Assembly: GCA_900128585.1 (NCBI GenBank)
Contig: LT642281.1
Coordinates: 1 to 25,935 of the forward strand
DNA: 25,935 nt
Source: Stramenopiles sp. TOSAG23-3
Taxonomy: Eukaryota > Sar
Reading direction: 5' to 3'
The notes under the pieces are model-generated. The model saw nothing but the letters and a program-made list of their open reading frames with translations, was not told where the DNA came from and did no database searches. A program made the position numbers and the translations under genes. Positions 1-8,497 of this stretch are shown piece after piece. How positions within the stretch are numbered: position 1 is the stretch's first letter; the number at the start of each line of letters is the position of its first letter.

Positions 1-365
1 AAACTTGGCAAAAACACGTCGAACTTTTTGCTGTCCGCGAACGCCATCCCTACGCAGCCCGAGACGGTCAACACCGTGGCAACGGACAGCGTCTTTTGAG
101 GCCCAAACCTGTCGAGAAAGACGCCAACCGGCAGGGACATGAACGACAAGACAAAGGTGGCAAGGACGAAGCACAGGGAAAACTTGTCCTCCTGCTCTTC
201 GCATGGGACATGTCCATCTTTGCACAGCTCTGAGTACACTCCCTCTTTTTCAAGAAGCAGCAGAAGGGGGGCATACCCAAAGATAATCCCTGAGAAGAAC
301 AAGCAAGACAACAGTACAAAAAACACCAACGGTGCGGCGCTAGGTGGTTTGCCCTCGTCTACCAT
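1..365 (-). CDS. MFS transporter, SLC43/FMP42-like, N-terminal part
   Basis: This reading frame starts at the ATG at 365-363 and runs off the left edge, giving about 121 residues of the N-terminus. The first hydrophobic helix (LVFFVLLSCLFFSGIIFGYA) is followed by a Leu run and an acidic segment with two Cys (ELCKDGHVPCEEQ). A second helix follows (LCFVLATFVLSFMSLPVGVF), then LDRFGPQKTL and a third helix. The DRFGP loop is the MFS motif-A position between TM2 and TM3, and the Cys-bearing TM1-TM2 loop before a TM2 ending in P-x-G resembles the SLC43/FMP42 branch. Human members of that branch carry large neutral amino acids or purines; the substrate here cannot be told. The frame continues upstream of this ATG without an obvious better start. 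The C-terminal three quarters lie outside the window. Confidence 0.75.
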   Translation of the reverse strand, partial: MVDEGKPPSAAPLVFFVLLSCLFFSGIIFGYAPLLLLLEKEGVYSELCKDGHVPCEEQEDKFSLCFVLATFVLSFMSLPVGVFLDRFGPQKTLSVATVLTVSGCVGMAFADSKKFDVFLPS

Positions 366-1478
366 CACAGCTTTACACCCGAAAATATAAACAAGAGAAT
401 AAATTGAAGAAGAAGAAAAAGAAACACACAACAACTGGGCAACACAAAAGTATGGCAACGTACGAATTCCCACCCAAACTGGTCAAAATATATTACAACG
501 AAGTTTTCTTTCCCTTTGTTTTTCTTTCCTTTTGTTTTTCATTCTGGTTGTTTCTGTTTCTTGTTGCTTTCTTCTTCTGATGGTAAATAATATATTAGAC
601 GACTACTAACTATGTTCTTTTCTACGCCGCGCGCGCGAGACGACGAACGAAGATGATGAGCTGATTATTATTATTATTAATAATATATTAAAGAAAGAAG
701 AATTCATTTTTAAAAAATTAATTTATATGCTATGTGGTGTATTAACATTATTTTATAATTTGTGGTTTTGATGAAGAAATAATATAAAAAATGAAAGAAG
801 AAATAAAAGAAGAAGAAGAAGAAGGGAAAACACTAAAAAAAGATATTTTATACCATTCGATATTAATATTAAATATTATATTATTATAATACTGTGTTTA
901 TGTATATTTAATAAAAGAAATAGGAAGGAAGAAGAAGAAAGAAAGAAATAAAAGAAGAAGGAAGTATTAAAAAAATTAAATAAAAGAACAAGAAGAAATA
1001 AAAGAAGAAGAATTTAATAAAAGAAGAAGGAAGGAAGAAGAATTAAAAGAAGAAGAAAAGAAGAATTAAAAGAAGAAGAAAGAAGAATTAAAAGAAGAAG
1101 AAGAAGAAAGAAGAAGAATAATTAAAAGAAGAAGAATAATTAAAAGAAGAAGAAGAAGAAAGAAGAAGAATATTATAATTAAAAGAAGAAGAAATAAAAG
1201 AAGAAATAAAAGAAGAAGAAGAAAATAATAAGAATTAAAAGAAGAAGAAGAAGAATTAAAATATTAATAATAATAATAAGAAGAGGAAACTCTTTTGAAC
1301 TTGTTTGTTAATTTTTTTAAATCTGAATATATATATTATATGGTTGCAAAGAATGATGTAATATATAGAATGAAGTTTTAAAATTACATTAAAGGAAGAA
1401 AACGAAGGAACATATGAATTTGTTTTGGGGTTTTTGTTGTTGAAACGAACCGAACGCAATTACTATATATACAATACA
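366..1478. other. AT-rich divergent spacer between the MFS gene and ATP11
   Basis: This is 1.1 kb with no credible gene. It contains a T-rich stretch (500-580), a short (ATT)n run near 665-690, and a long purine-rich tract (see the repeat at 781-1290). It separates two divergently transcribed genes, so it should hold both promoters. A copy of the recurring motif (ACTGTGTTTATG) lies at 891-902. I see no RNA gene here. Confidence 0.6.
781..1290. repeat. GAA-rich purine tract with AATTAAAAGAAGAAG units
   Basis: This is a low-complexity tract of about 500 bp that is almost pure purine on the + strand, built of GAA/AAG runs interrupted by AATTAAAA or AATAAAA. Between about 1010 and 1260 the unit AATTAAAAGAAGAAG recurs in slightly varied lengths. 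Such asymmetric purine tracts can form triplex DNA and vary in length by slippage. No open frame here looks like a protein. Confidence 0.8.
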
Positions 1479-2075
1479 ATGCTTTTACGTTTGGCACGTA
1501 CAGCTCAGAAAGTAGGAATGGGGAGCAGCAGGCGTTGGATGTCCTTTTCTTACCCGGCGCCCCGGGCTTTGGCGGAGATAACCAATTTGCCATTGTTAGA
1601 ACTTGAAGATGCCAAAAGCGTGAAGGCTATATGGGAAGGACACCATAAAGAACAGAATACGTGCGTTGCCGGAACCTTGTCAGGGGCACAGTACGACCTA
1701 CTGGAGAGCAGGGCGGCGAGTAGTCCTTTTTTCGTCTTTCCGGTTCCGCGGGACGGAGGGCACTTCATACTGTTGTCCCAAGCGCAAGGCAAGCACTTTT
1801 TGTTCACGTTCCTCGAGGACTACAAGAACAACCCCGAGACAGCCACCCCTTACTTTTCATTAACGATGTACGACGATTTTAAAGAGACGAAAGACTTAGT
1901 GTTGGCGAGAGGAGACATTAGCGACATGATGAAAAGGTCAGAGGCGCAACGAATCTTGGAATTCACAACCTCGTTCTACTTGGACAATTACGAAGCCGTG
2001 GAAGCGTTCAACCACACGCCTGAAAAGTTCGACTTCGCTGCTCACGTGGATGAATGCTTGGGAAACAAGAGTTAA
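1479..2075 (+). CDS. ATP11: ATP synthase F1 assembly factor ATP11/ATPAF1
   Basis: The 198-residue protein matches the ATP11 family, mitochondrial matrix chaperones that bind the F1 beta subunit and help alpha/beta ring assembly. The N-terminus (MLLRLARTAQKV...SSRRWMSFS) is basic, Ser-rich and lacks acidic residues, as expected for a mitochondrial presequence. The core follows the family pattern in order: an IWEGHH segment, FFVFPVPRDGGHF, HFLFTFLEDYKNN, a PYFSLTMYDDFKETKDLVLARGD stretch (shown in part), then EAQRILEFTTSFYL and a final FNHTPEKFDF. The ATG at 1479 is chosen because upstream codons in this frame offer only a TTG and the presequence begins here. It is shorter than animal, plant and yeast homologues (roughly 280-330 residues), mostly at the N-terminus, but the conserved core is complete. 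Stop TAA. Confidence 0.9.
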   Translation: MLLRLARTAQKVGMGSSRRWMSFSYPAPRALAEITNLPLLELEDAKSVKAIWEGHHKEQNTCVAGTLSGAQYDLLESRAASSPFFVFPVPRDGGHFILLSQAQGKHFLFTFLEDYKNNPETATPYFSLTMYDDFKETKDLVLARGDISDMMKRSEAQRILEFTTSFYLDNYEAVEAFNHTPEKFDFAAHVDECLGNKS

Positions 2076-2619
2076 ATACGCAGTCATCTCTTAGTACATA
2101 TCAAATCATGGAGGCCTTTTAATTTTTTAAAATGAAAAAAACATTTTTTTAATAAGAATTAGTATAATCCTTCCGCACCTCTCCCTCAAACAAAAACAAA
2201 CCAATTGTTTATTTTGAAATGTCAACAAAAATATATAACATGAATTACGAAATTGACAATTGGCAAAATAAAATAATTAATAAACTTCTTAACTTCTTAC
2301 GACAACATTTTGTTTCTTTTTTCTGTTTGTTGTGATCGACGATGATGATGAAATAATATTTACATAATATTTTTACACAAAAAAAAAATCGCCGTCCGTC
2401 CGTCTTCCGCGAGAGAAGAAAAAGAGAGAAAGAAATCAAATAATCTCCTTAAAAATTTTGTTTCCAATTTTCTTCTACTAAAATACAGAATATTGTAGAA
2501 CATATTCTTCGTTCCCGGTGCCCGCGCCCGACTTTTGTCTGTCTCACGTCGATCATCCCAATTGTTAATATACACAAGAATAGAATCGTGGAGGGAATTC
2601 TTTCATTGCTCGTCCAACC
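2076..2619. other. AT-rich spacer and leader before the GT-PhyH gene
   Basis: This is a 544-bp head-to-tail spacer with poly-A/T runs (2120-2150, 2380-2388) and no gene. A pyrimidine-rich GCCGTCCGTCCGTCTTCCGC block lies at 2391-2410; related CCGTCCGTC blocks occur just upstream of LSM8 and of the small membrane protein gene. It may belong to a promoter or transcribed leader. Confidence 0.5.
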
Positions 2620-4614
2620 ATGGCAACCCTTTCTTCTTCGGCTGCTACAAAAATCAAAGAATTGTTGACCGTTGTGATCACCACGTCGCCTGCAAAATGT
2701 CACCCAGAGATAGACATGATAAAGGATGTCATCGAATCGTTTAAGCTAATAAATGGGTTAGAAGGGGCTCGGGTCATCGTTGCATGCGACGGCGTTAACG
2801 TTGGCGCGAGGGAGCGCCCGAGCCGAGGTATTGTTTCGGCCGAAACTGCGGAGAGGTACGACGCGTACTTGACACGCTTGGAAAATTCCTCGTTGGGTGT
2901 TGAGGTTGTGCGCGCAGCAGAAAGAATCGGGTTCGGGTTTGGGGTAAAAAACTCGCTCAATTTGGTTCAGACCCCATACGTTATGGTCGTCCACCACGAC
3001 CAGAAGTACACGCGGCCCTGGGACATCGAAAAGGCGATCGAAATGATGATATTGTCCGAAGTAGGAATGGGCGAGGGCGGGGAGGAACCGCGCCCAATTT
3101 ATTACGTAGGCTGCTTATCGCCTTCGACTGTAAAGTACGGCGATTCTTGCATTGGCAAGAAGTTTGATGACCCTAGGAAGGATGCGATTGATATTGGGGC
3201 CAACTCTACACTGGTACCCTTGTACTGCTGGTACGATCGGAACCATATTGCCTCCGTAAGCCATTACCAATCCGTTGTTTTTGCAAGCGGGCTGGTCAAG
3301 AAAGGCACCTTTATCGAAGACAGCTACGGCCAAGCCCAGCTCAAGAAAATCAAGGCCGAGGGACTCAGCGCCCATCGCCCGTACGGAACTTACTTGCTAG
3401 ACGATGGCAGAGGGGCGGCAATTTCCCACATCGATGGAAGGCGGTGGATGACCGACAAGCAGCGGGAAGCTGCAGGATTTCCACCGCTGAAAAAGAAGCA
3501 AGCCGCGGCGGCGCAAGGGAGCAACGCGGACCTTCAAGCCGCGGCGGCAACAAGGTCGCAGCAGCGCAGTTTTCACCACAGTTGGGGCAGCCAGGGCCCC
3601 TCCAGGGCGCAGGCAAACGTGCGGGTGGAAACTCTACCCCAGGCGCAGGAGCTGGCAGTTCTTAGTAAACTTTGCAGTTACACAGATCGGGGCGTTCCAT
3701 TTTTTTCTATTCAGTCGGTGGAAGGGTTGAACAATACCAAAGGTCTTCGGGAAGAGATATATTCACAATTTTTTGAGGCTGGGGGGCCAGGGTGCATTGG
3801 CCTGAAGGCCTGCTTTTCGAAAGATGTTATGGATCGGTACAACCAGTTCTGCGAAGCCTATATCCACACCGCAAAGCACCATGCAAATTGCCGCCACCCA
3901 AAGCAGCCAGGAAAGTACGTAATCAACAACCTTATGGAAGCCCTGAGCGAGCAGGACCCGGACCTTTTCATGCAGCTGGTGAACAATCCCGTGTACAATG
4001 CAGTGATGGATGTTTTGCTAGGCTTCTCTTCGATCGGCGCGTTTACAACGCACTGGATTGAGCCTGAGGCGGACCGGCAGATGTCCCACGTGGACTACCC
4101 CGTGCACATTGGGTCGGGAAAATTTTGGGAAGGTCGGGTGGAGAAAGGCAAGGAGTTTTTCACAAGGCACCAAATCAACCATGTCTTGCCGTTTTTCAGC
4201 GTTCAGGCTTTGATGGCAAGCGATAAAATGGACGTCAGCAATGGGAGCACCGAGGTCGTGCCGTACAGCAACGCCATTCAAGACATTGACATGAAAATTC
4301 ACGATCCCGAATTCTACAAATCGATGGAAGATAAGTTTATGAACGTTTCATTGGACCAAGGGGACGTCTTCATGTTCAATCGGCGCCTCTGCCATAGGGG
4401 AGGGAGGAACTTGTCCAAGTTTCGCAGAAATTCCGCGATCATGCAGTGCGTTTGGTTGTTCGGCATTGGGCAGCACCAGACCGCGTTTAAAGACATTTTG
4501 ACCAATTTGAAAGGGCGGACTAAGCTGTACGACGGTTTGAGCGAAGACGAACGGGATCGGTTTCATTTGCGCCTCAGGCAACCTTACCCCTTAGACACTA
4601 CGCTGCAGAATTAA
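2620..4614 (+). CDS. Fusion: glycosyltransferase-like domain + PhyH-type Fe(II)/2OG dioxygenase
   Basis: This protein has 664 residues and two apparent domains. Residues 1-290 resemble a GT-A glycosyltransferase: an opening TVVITTSPAKCHP, a strand ending in ACDG, then TPYVMVVHHD (H125-H126-D127, a possible metal/nucleotide-sugar site) and a later FIEDSYGQ. Residues about 291-325 are an Ala/Gln/Ser-rich linker. Residues about 326-664 look like a phytanoyl-CoA dioxygenase (PhyH) fold: H490-x-D492 in SHVDYP, distal H592 in CHRGG, and R602/R603 about ten residues later, fitting the iron triad and the 2-oxoglutarate-binding Arg. No signal peptide or membrane helix is visible, so it is probably cytosolic. 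The start has a strong context (ccaaccATGG). The spacing to ATP11 does not suggest a shared transcript. The dioxygenase call is firmer than the glycosyltransferase call; substrates are unknown. One idea is hydroxylation linked to glycosylation of the same molecule. Confidence 0.75.
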   Translation: MATLSSSAATKIKELLTVVITTSPAKCHPEIDMIKDVIESFKLINGLEGARVIVACDGVNVGARERPSRGIVSAETAERYDAYLTRLENSSLGVEVVRAAERIGFGFGVKNSLNLVQTPYVMVVHHDQKYTRPWDIEKAIEMMILSEVGMGEGGEEPRPIYYVGCLSPSTVKYGDSCIGKKFDDPRKDAIDIGANSTLVPLYCWYDRNHIASVSHYQSVVFASGLVKKGTFIEDSYGQAQLKKIKAEGLSAHRPYGTYLLDDGRGAAISHIDGRRWMTDKQREAAGFPPLKKKQAAAAQGSNADLQAAAATRSQQRSFHHSWGSQGPSRAQANVRVETLPQAQELAVLSKLCSYTDRGVPFFSIQSVEGLNNTKGLREEIYSQFFEAGGPGCIGLKACFSKDVMDRYNQFCEAYIHTAKHHANCRHPKQPGKYVINNLMEALSEQDPDLFMQLVNNPVYNAVMDVLLGFSSIGAFTTHWIEPEADRQMSHVDYPVHIGSGKFWEGRVEKGKEFFTRHQINHVLPFFSVQALMASDKMDVSNGSTEVVPYSNAIQDIDMKIHDPEFYKSMEDKFMNVSLDQGDVFMFNRRLCHRGGRNLSKFRRNSAIMQCVWLFGIGQHQTAFKDILTNLKGRTKLYDGLSEDERDRFHLRLRQPYPLDTTLQN

Positions 4615-4823
4615 GGCGCGTTCAAGGAAAACAAAACAAAAATTTGGCCTCATCCGGTGTCTCAATCAGTCGGTCCTTGTGTGGTTTTCCATAGCCAGAG
4701 TGAAGGAACCATGATATAAAATGTAAAAAAATAACCTAATTCAGTTGTATTGACAATACCCATTTTTGTAGTATTGATATATGAATGATATTTCATTTGT
4801 GTGTTTACACTTCTTCGCTGGCT
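4615..4823. other. Short convergent 3'-3' spacer (GT-PhyH / RGS)
   Basis: This is 209 bp of AT-rich sequence between two converging genes, presumably carrying both polyadenylation regions. I see no gene in it. Confidence 0.5.
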
Positions 4824-5846
4824 TTACTGGAGGACACACGCCGCGCTTCTTGGGGTATTCGTTGGGGTGTCCTTTCCCTGATTTTTCTTTGCGTTTACCA
4901 TAATGTTTTTCAACGACTGGTACTCTTCGGTAGCAGCAAAGGCCGCAAATTTCGCCTTTTGCATTTCGTTGCAGCTCTTCTCGATGTCGCCAAACATCTT
5001 GATGCTGGGTTTTCCAAGCTGAAAGGCGATTTCTTTTCTATTTTCAATTGTAGTGCTTACCTCGTACTCAGACCCTTCCATGATGAAGGCGACGTAAATT
5101 AGCCATGCAATTTCCTTTGACTTGTTCGACTTTTCATCGAAATGCTTTTTGAACCCTTGAATCGCTTGGTAGCACATGGTGTTTTCCGCAGCATGCAGCT
5201 TTCCCAAATACTTTGTGAACACTCGGGTCATGTACTTGTCTGAGAGGATTTGATCTAAGGTGACGTTTGGAAAATCGATCTGTTTCAGCTTGAACCCTGG
5301 CTGGTTGAAGAGCGTGTCGGGAAGAATCCCCATGCTGGAGAATTTGGAGAATATATCGTCTGCAGACCGTTTGACGCTCATCAGCTGCCGCAAGAGGACG
5401 TAGTCTTCCGATTGCTTGAACCGAAGGAAAAGGTCGGATTTCAAAGTTTGGTGGGCTTCCTTAATGGCCAGCTCGAACGCGGCTTGGGTCGGTGGACTGC
5501 ATTCCAAAGCTTCCATGACGCCTTCGCGCGCCCCACTGCTCAGAGATATTTCCGTCGGGGAGTTCGTCGCTAGAAACTCTTCGTAAATCGCTTTGGCGTC
5601 CAAGATGATGTCGGCCTCCGATTGAGACTCGTACTTGTTGATCCACCATCCAACCGAATGAAAAAACCTCAAATTTTCATCGCAAAAGCATTTGGCGGCG
5701 AAATGTTCCAGAAAACCAACTAGTGCAGGATTGGCCAGAAAATCGTCCAGCACTTTCTTGTCTAACCCGTCGTCGTCAAAGTCCAGCGTCATCTCGTGCA
5801 TCAGCGACATCCGTCGGTTATTTGGCGTTGTCGCAGGAGTTGCCAT
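4824..5846 (-). CDS. Tandem RGS-domain protein with C-terminal CaaX box
   Basis: This is a 340-residue protein that probably accelerates GTP hydrolysis on heterotrimeric G-alpha subunits. RGS domain 1 (about residues 30-155) shows the classic pattern: VLDDFLANP, then CDENLRFFHSV, AKAIYEEFL and DLFLRFKQSEDYVLL. A second, more divergent RGS-like copy (about 190-310) repeats it: TLDQILSDKYMTRVFTKYL, then AENTMCYQAI and FAATEEYQSL. The last four residues are CVLQ, a CaaX box whose final Gln usually favours farnesylation, so membrane anchoring is expected. The ATG at 5846 sits in a near-ideal context (gtgccATGGc); the frame extends 13 codons further upstream but only to a TTG. Whether the second copy is an active GAP cannot be judged. 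Stop TAA. Confidence 0.85.
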   Translation of the reverse strand: MATPATTPNNRRMSLMHEMTLDFDDDGLDKKVLDDFLANPALVGFLEHFAAKCFCDENLRFFHSVGWWINKYESQSEADIILDAKAIYEEFLATNSPTEISLSSGAREGVMEALECSPPTQAAFELAIKEAHQTLKSDLFLRFKQSEDYVLLRQLMSVKRSADDIFSKFSSMGILPDTLFNQPGFKLKQIDFPNVTLDQILSDKYMTRVFTKYLGKLHAAENTMCYQAIQGFKKHFDEKSNKSKEIAWLIYVAFIMEGSEYEVSTTIENRKEIAFQLGKPSIKMFGDIEKSCNEMQKAKFAAFAATEEYQSLKNIMVNAKKNQGKDTPTNTPRSAACVLQ

Positions 5847-6719
5847 GGCACCACCGTTCGACAGAAGGGGTTTAAAAGAATGCAACCGGACGCACGCAGC
5901 CGGTCAGTCAGTGTTCACAGTTCTCCGCTTTAGCAAGGAGAAACGAACAACCAAAATGCACTCGCCAATCGCTTACCTGTATACCGAATCAAACAAACAA
6001 AACAACAAACAACGAAGAAGTGACATGTTCTCAAACCAAATAAACATTCCCTCCTTTCTTTCCAGGTAAGCTCCTCGTATAAATTAATTGTTGAGCAACA
6101 CCTATATACTGGTATGGTATACCTCCAATATAATTGGCGTCGTTTTCGTTATATTTAGATTGTCAAAAATATAAATAAATCTCTTTAAAAAGTATAGTAC
6201 ATAAAATATACAAAAATTCTATCAGTATTTAATTGTTAGTTTATGTACTTAATGAAAATTAAACAAGAAACGAAAATATTGTAAAACGATGTTTTCATAA
6301 AAAAAAAAGATCGTCGTTGGTCATCAATGCTGTGTATATGTAAATGGACACCTTTTGTTGGAAATCTTTGTTTTTATTTTTTCATCCATGCTGTGTATAT
6401 GTATTTTCAAGAAGAAAAGAATGAAGAAGAAGGAAAAAAAAATATTTAAAAAAAAGAAGAAGGGTTGGATGGAAAAGAAACAACGAAACACATTTCATTG
6501 CATGTGTCATCATGGTTTAAAATGCAAAAGGAGAAAATCAGTTGATCATCGATTTACATTTTGTAAGCATTCTTATGGGAAGGTAACAAATAGAAGTTTG
6601 TCGATACAGCTTTACATAACTATTGTTTACTTGTTGTAGAGTCTTGCGTTCCCACGTGTTGCGTATAGCTTGGGGACCATACAGAGCGCCGTCCCGCCTC
6701 CTGTGTGTGTACGGACATC
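5847..6719. other. AT-rich divergent spacer (RGS / orphan)
   Basis: This is 873 bp holding both 5' regions. It contains poly-A (6299-6308) and an AAG/AAA-rich stretch (6410-6480). Two near-identical 22-bp copies of a motif containing ATGCTGTGTATATGTA lie at 6321-6342 and 6382-6403, one base different and 61 bp apart. No credible gene is present; the open frame at 6355-6639 is low-complexity Lys-rich sequence. Confidence 0.6.
6321..6403 (+). repeat. Two 22-bp direct repeats containing ATGCTGTGTATATG
   Basis: The copies at 6321-6342 and 6382-6403 match at 21 of 22 positions (A versus C at the sixth base). Shorter versions of the same core occur in other spacers at 891-902, 12981 and 13058 on the + strand and at 9112-9099 on the - strand. 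Function is unknown. Confidence 0.75.
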
Positions 6720-7973
6720 ATGGCGACGACCAATACACTGCAGTCGGTAGTTGGACTCCTTTACCCGTATACGAAAAGCTTGGGTTTTTGTGGGGATTAT
6801 GTATATAGTGAGATTGGGACACCTTCAAGCGTTGATGTTGATGGCAGTGTCGTTCGGATACTTGCATCCTGGCCGAAACGCCGGAACCACTTTGTGTCGA
6901 CGTTCACGAGGCTGGACATAATACGGCGGGTGTGTAGTTTTTTGTTGGACCCGGACGACTGCTTGCTGCTATCGTTGTTGAACCACGACATGCACAGCGC
7001 CATGTGCACGTTTCCATCAGTTACCATAAACGCAAGCAAGTTGTCCCTGTCGAACTCGGCCCTGGAAGAGGGGGAGGTGGTAGCAAAGGGTTGGAAAGAA
7101 GTCCTGAGGTTTTTGTCGCGAAGGAGGCAGTTTGCCATTAAGCTGAGGGTTATTGGGACGTTGCCCGTTCACATGGTTGCGGGCATCATCGACAACAATG
7201 GCTCCGCAGGCGGGGGAGCGTTGCAGAGGCTGACGATGAACGAAGCGGTGTGCGAAGGCATAAAGATGTACGTCCCGCGGGCGATGGCGTTCGAGGACGA
7301 ACGGCTTTTAGAACAATCCAAAACGCTGTCGGAAAAGTATGCTTTTTTGACAGACATGGAAACTTTTGACATGGAAAACACCCCCACCGTGCTGAGCGCG
7401 TCCAGGGACGACTTCCAGGCGTTGAAGAAAGACGCGACCACGCATTTTGCAGCGTGCTCCAGCATTGGTGCCTGCGCGCAGAATTTTGGCAAGGTGATAG
7501 CCACGTGCGACATTGCCGAGCACGAGCTGTCGTTGATCGGCCACACGTTCTCGTACTTTATGACCGTCGAAGACCTGAAGGCGAACTTGGACGTTATCCC
7601 GCTGTCGATGGAACGGCTCAAGCGCGAGGCCGTGCGGTGGTCCATGCTCAGCGCTAGCATGGGAGATTCGACCCGGTCCGACGGAAAGCATCCTGCTGCA
7701 AAGTTCCCGTGCTACCGCAACATTCAGTACGAAGTGGACATGATGATACTGGACTTTAACTACTTGAACAAGCTGCTGCAAAATGGAGACGATGCCTTGG
7801 AGGCCCTCTCCTACCTTTGCAATGCGAACGCGGAGGGCCCCGTGAACCGTGGCGGCGATCCGTCAACGCCAACCATCGGCAACGCGCTGCGATTTTGGAA
7901 GTCACACGGGGAGAACTTAGAGAGCATTACCGACCTCGCGAGCGAAATGAAGCGCTGGAGTAGGATGGATTGA
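6720..7973 (+). CDS. Uncharacterised protein with weak F-box-like segment
   Basis: This 417-residue intronless protein is not one I recognise. Residues about 62-95 (FTRLDIIRRVCSFLLDPDDC then LLLSLLNHDMHSAM) have the helix pattern of an F-box: a Leu/Ile helix, an Asp/Pro turn, then a Leu-rich helix where the canonical family has a VCK-type helix. If real, it would link to SCF ubiquitin ligase, but the match is weak. The rest is mixed alpha-helical with a Gly/Ala-rich patch (GSAGGGALQ) and a Cys-containing HFAACSSIGACAQNFGK segment, without repeats, signal peptide or membrane helix. The ATG at 6720 has a good context (gacatcATGG); the frame extends five codons further only to a GTG. Coding quality is clear: codon use matches its neighbours and the frame is long. 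Stop TGA. Confidence 0.7.
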   Translation: MATTNTLQSVVGLLYPYTKSLGFCGDYVYSEIGTPSSVDVDGSVVRILASWPKRRNHFVSTFTRLDIIRRVCSFLLDPDDCLLLSLLNHDMHSAMCTFPSVTINASKLSLSNSALEEGEVVAKGWKEVLRFLSRRRQFAIKLRVIGTLPVHMVAGIIDNNGSAGGGALQRLTMNEAVCEGIKMYVPRAMAFEDERLLEQSKTLSEKYAFLTDMETFDMENTPTVLSASRDDFQALKKDATTHFAACSSIGACAQNFGKVIATCDIAEHELSLIGHTFSYFMTVEDLKANLDVIPLSMERLKREAVRWSMLSASMGDSTRSDGKHPAAKFPCYRNIQYEVDMMILDFNYLNKLLQNGDDALEALSYLCNANAEGPVNRGGDPSTPTIGNALRFWKSHGENLESITDLASEMKRWSRMD

Positions 7974-8348
7974 TGCCCCCAGTTTTACCGATTGAGAAGA
8001 AAAGACCAGTGCACATTGAATATCGTCCTATACTTTGTAAAGGTGTATAGGGTGCTAATTGACAAGGGTATATATTGACTAGAATGAACAAACGGGGCAG
8101 ATTCATTTTCGCGGGGTATTAATACACGAAGAAGATAGACTGGATTTTGATTTTAATTACTTTGTACTTTCGGCCAATTTTTTGTTTTTAAAGGTGTAGT
8201 ATAGTAGATATAATACAAATATTTCCAGACAGAGGCGTGGTCAATAGAGAAAAAAAAAGTGTTTTTTTTGTTGTGAAGAAGAAGAGGGCGATATTGAATG
8301 TTATAGCATAATATATGTACTTATTATACTGGTTACATTACTGGATGT
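7974..8348. other. AT-rich spacer left of the inverted-repeat element
   Basis: This is 375 bp of 3'-flanking sequence with A/T runs (8251-8270). No gene, RNA or repeat stands out before the left inverted repeat at 8349. Confidence 0.5.
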
Positions 8349-8404
8349 TAATATAAACCTAATTGTATCAATACAATACATCAAAATATTACAATCAAAT
8401 TCAA
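8349..8404 (+). repeat. Left terminal inverted repeat
   Basis: This begins TAATATAAACCTAATTGTAT and ends ATTCAA. It matches 10715-10770 in inverted orientation with one mismatch (C versus A near the middle). Confidence 0.9.
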
Positions 8405-8444
8405 GTTTTTTTAATTATAGAAAAGGAAAAAAAAAAGGGAGGGG

Positions 8445-8450
8445 TATAAA
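8445..8450 (+). promoter_or_regulatory. TATA-like promoter 1 of the element
   Basis: TATAAA lies in GAGGGGTATAAATTAAAG, about 58 bp before the ATG at 8508. The surrounding 70 bp resembles 9512-9590 (GAGGGGGTATAAA, GAGACTGGAAAA, ATTTAGATTACAGAAAG), so the two are copies of one promoter/leader. Confidence 0.5.
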
Positions 8451-8497
8451 TTAAAGTACAGAGACTGAAAAGAAAAAACTACGAGGTAATTTTAGGT

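Noticed and set aside
4738-4765. Partial resemblance to the element's inverted repeat (AACCTAATT...GTATTG...AATAC)
   Set aside because: Only short blocks match, with different spacing, in AT-rich sequence where chance matches are common.
6355-6639. 94-codon Lys-rich open frame
   Set aside because: It is composed of A-rich spacer sequence and two copies of a non-coding repeat, with no protein-like texture.
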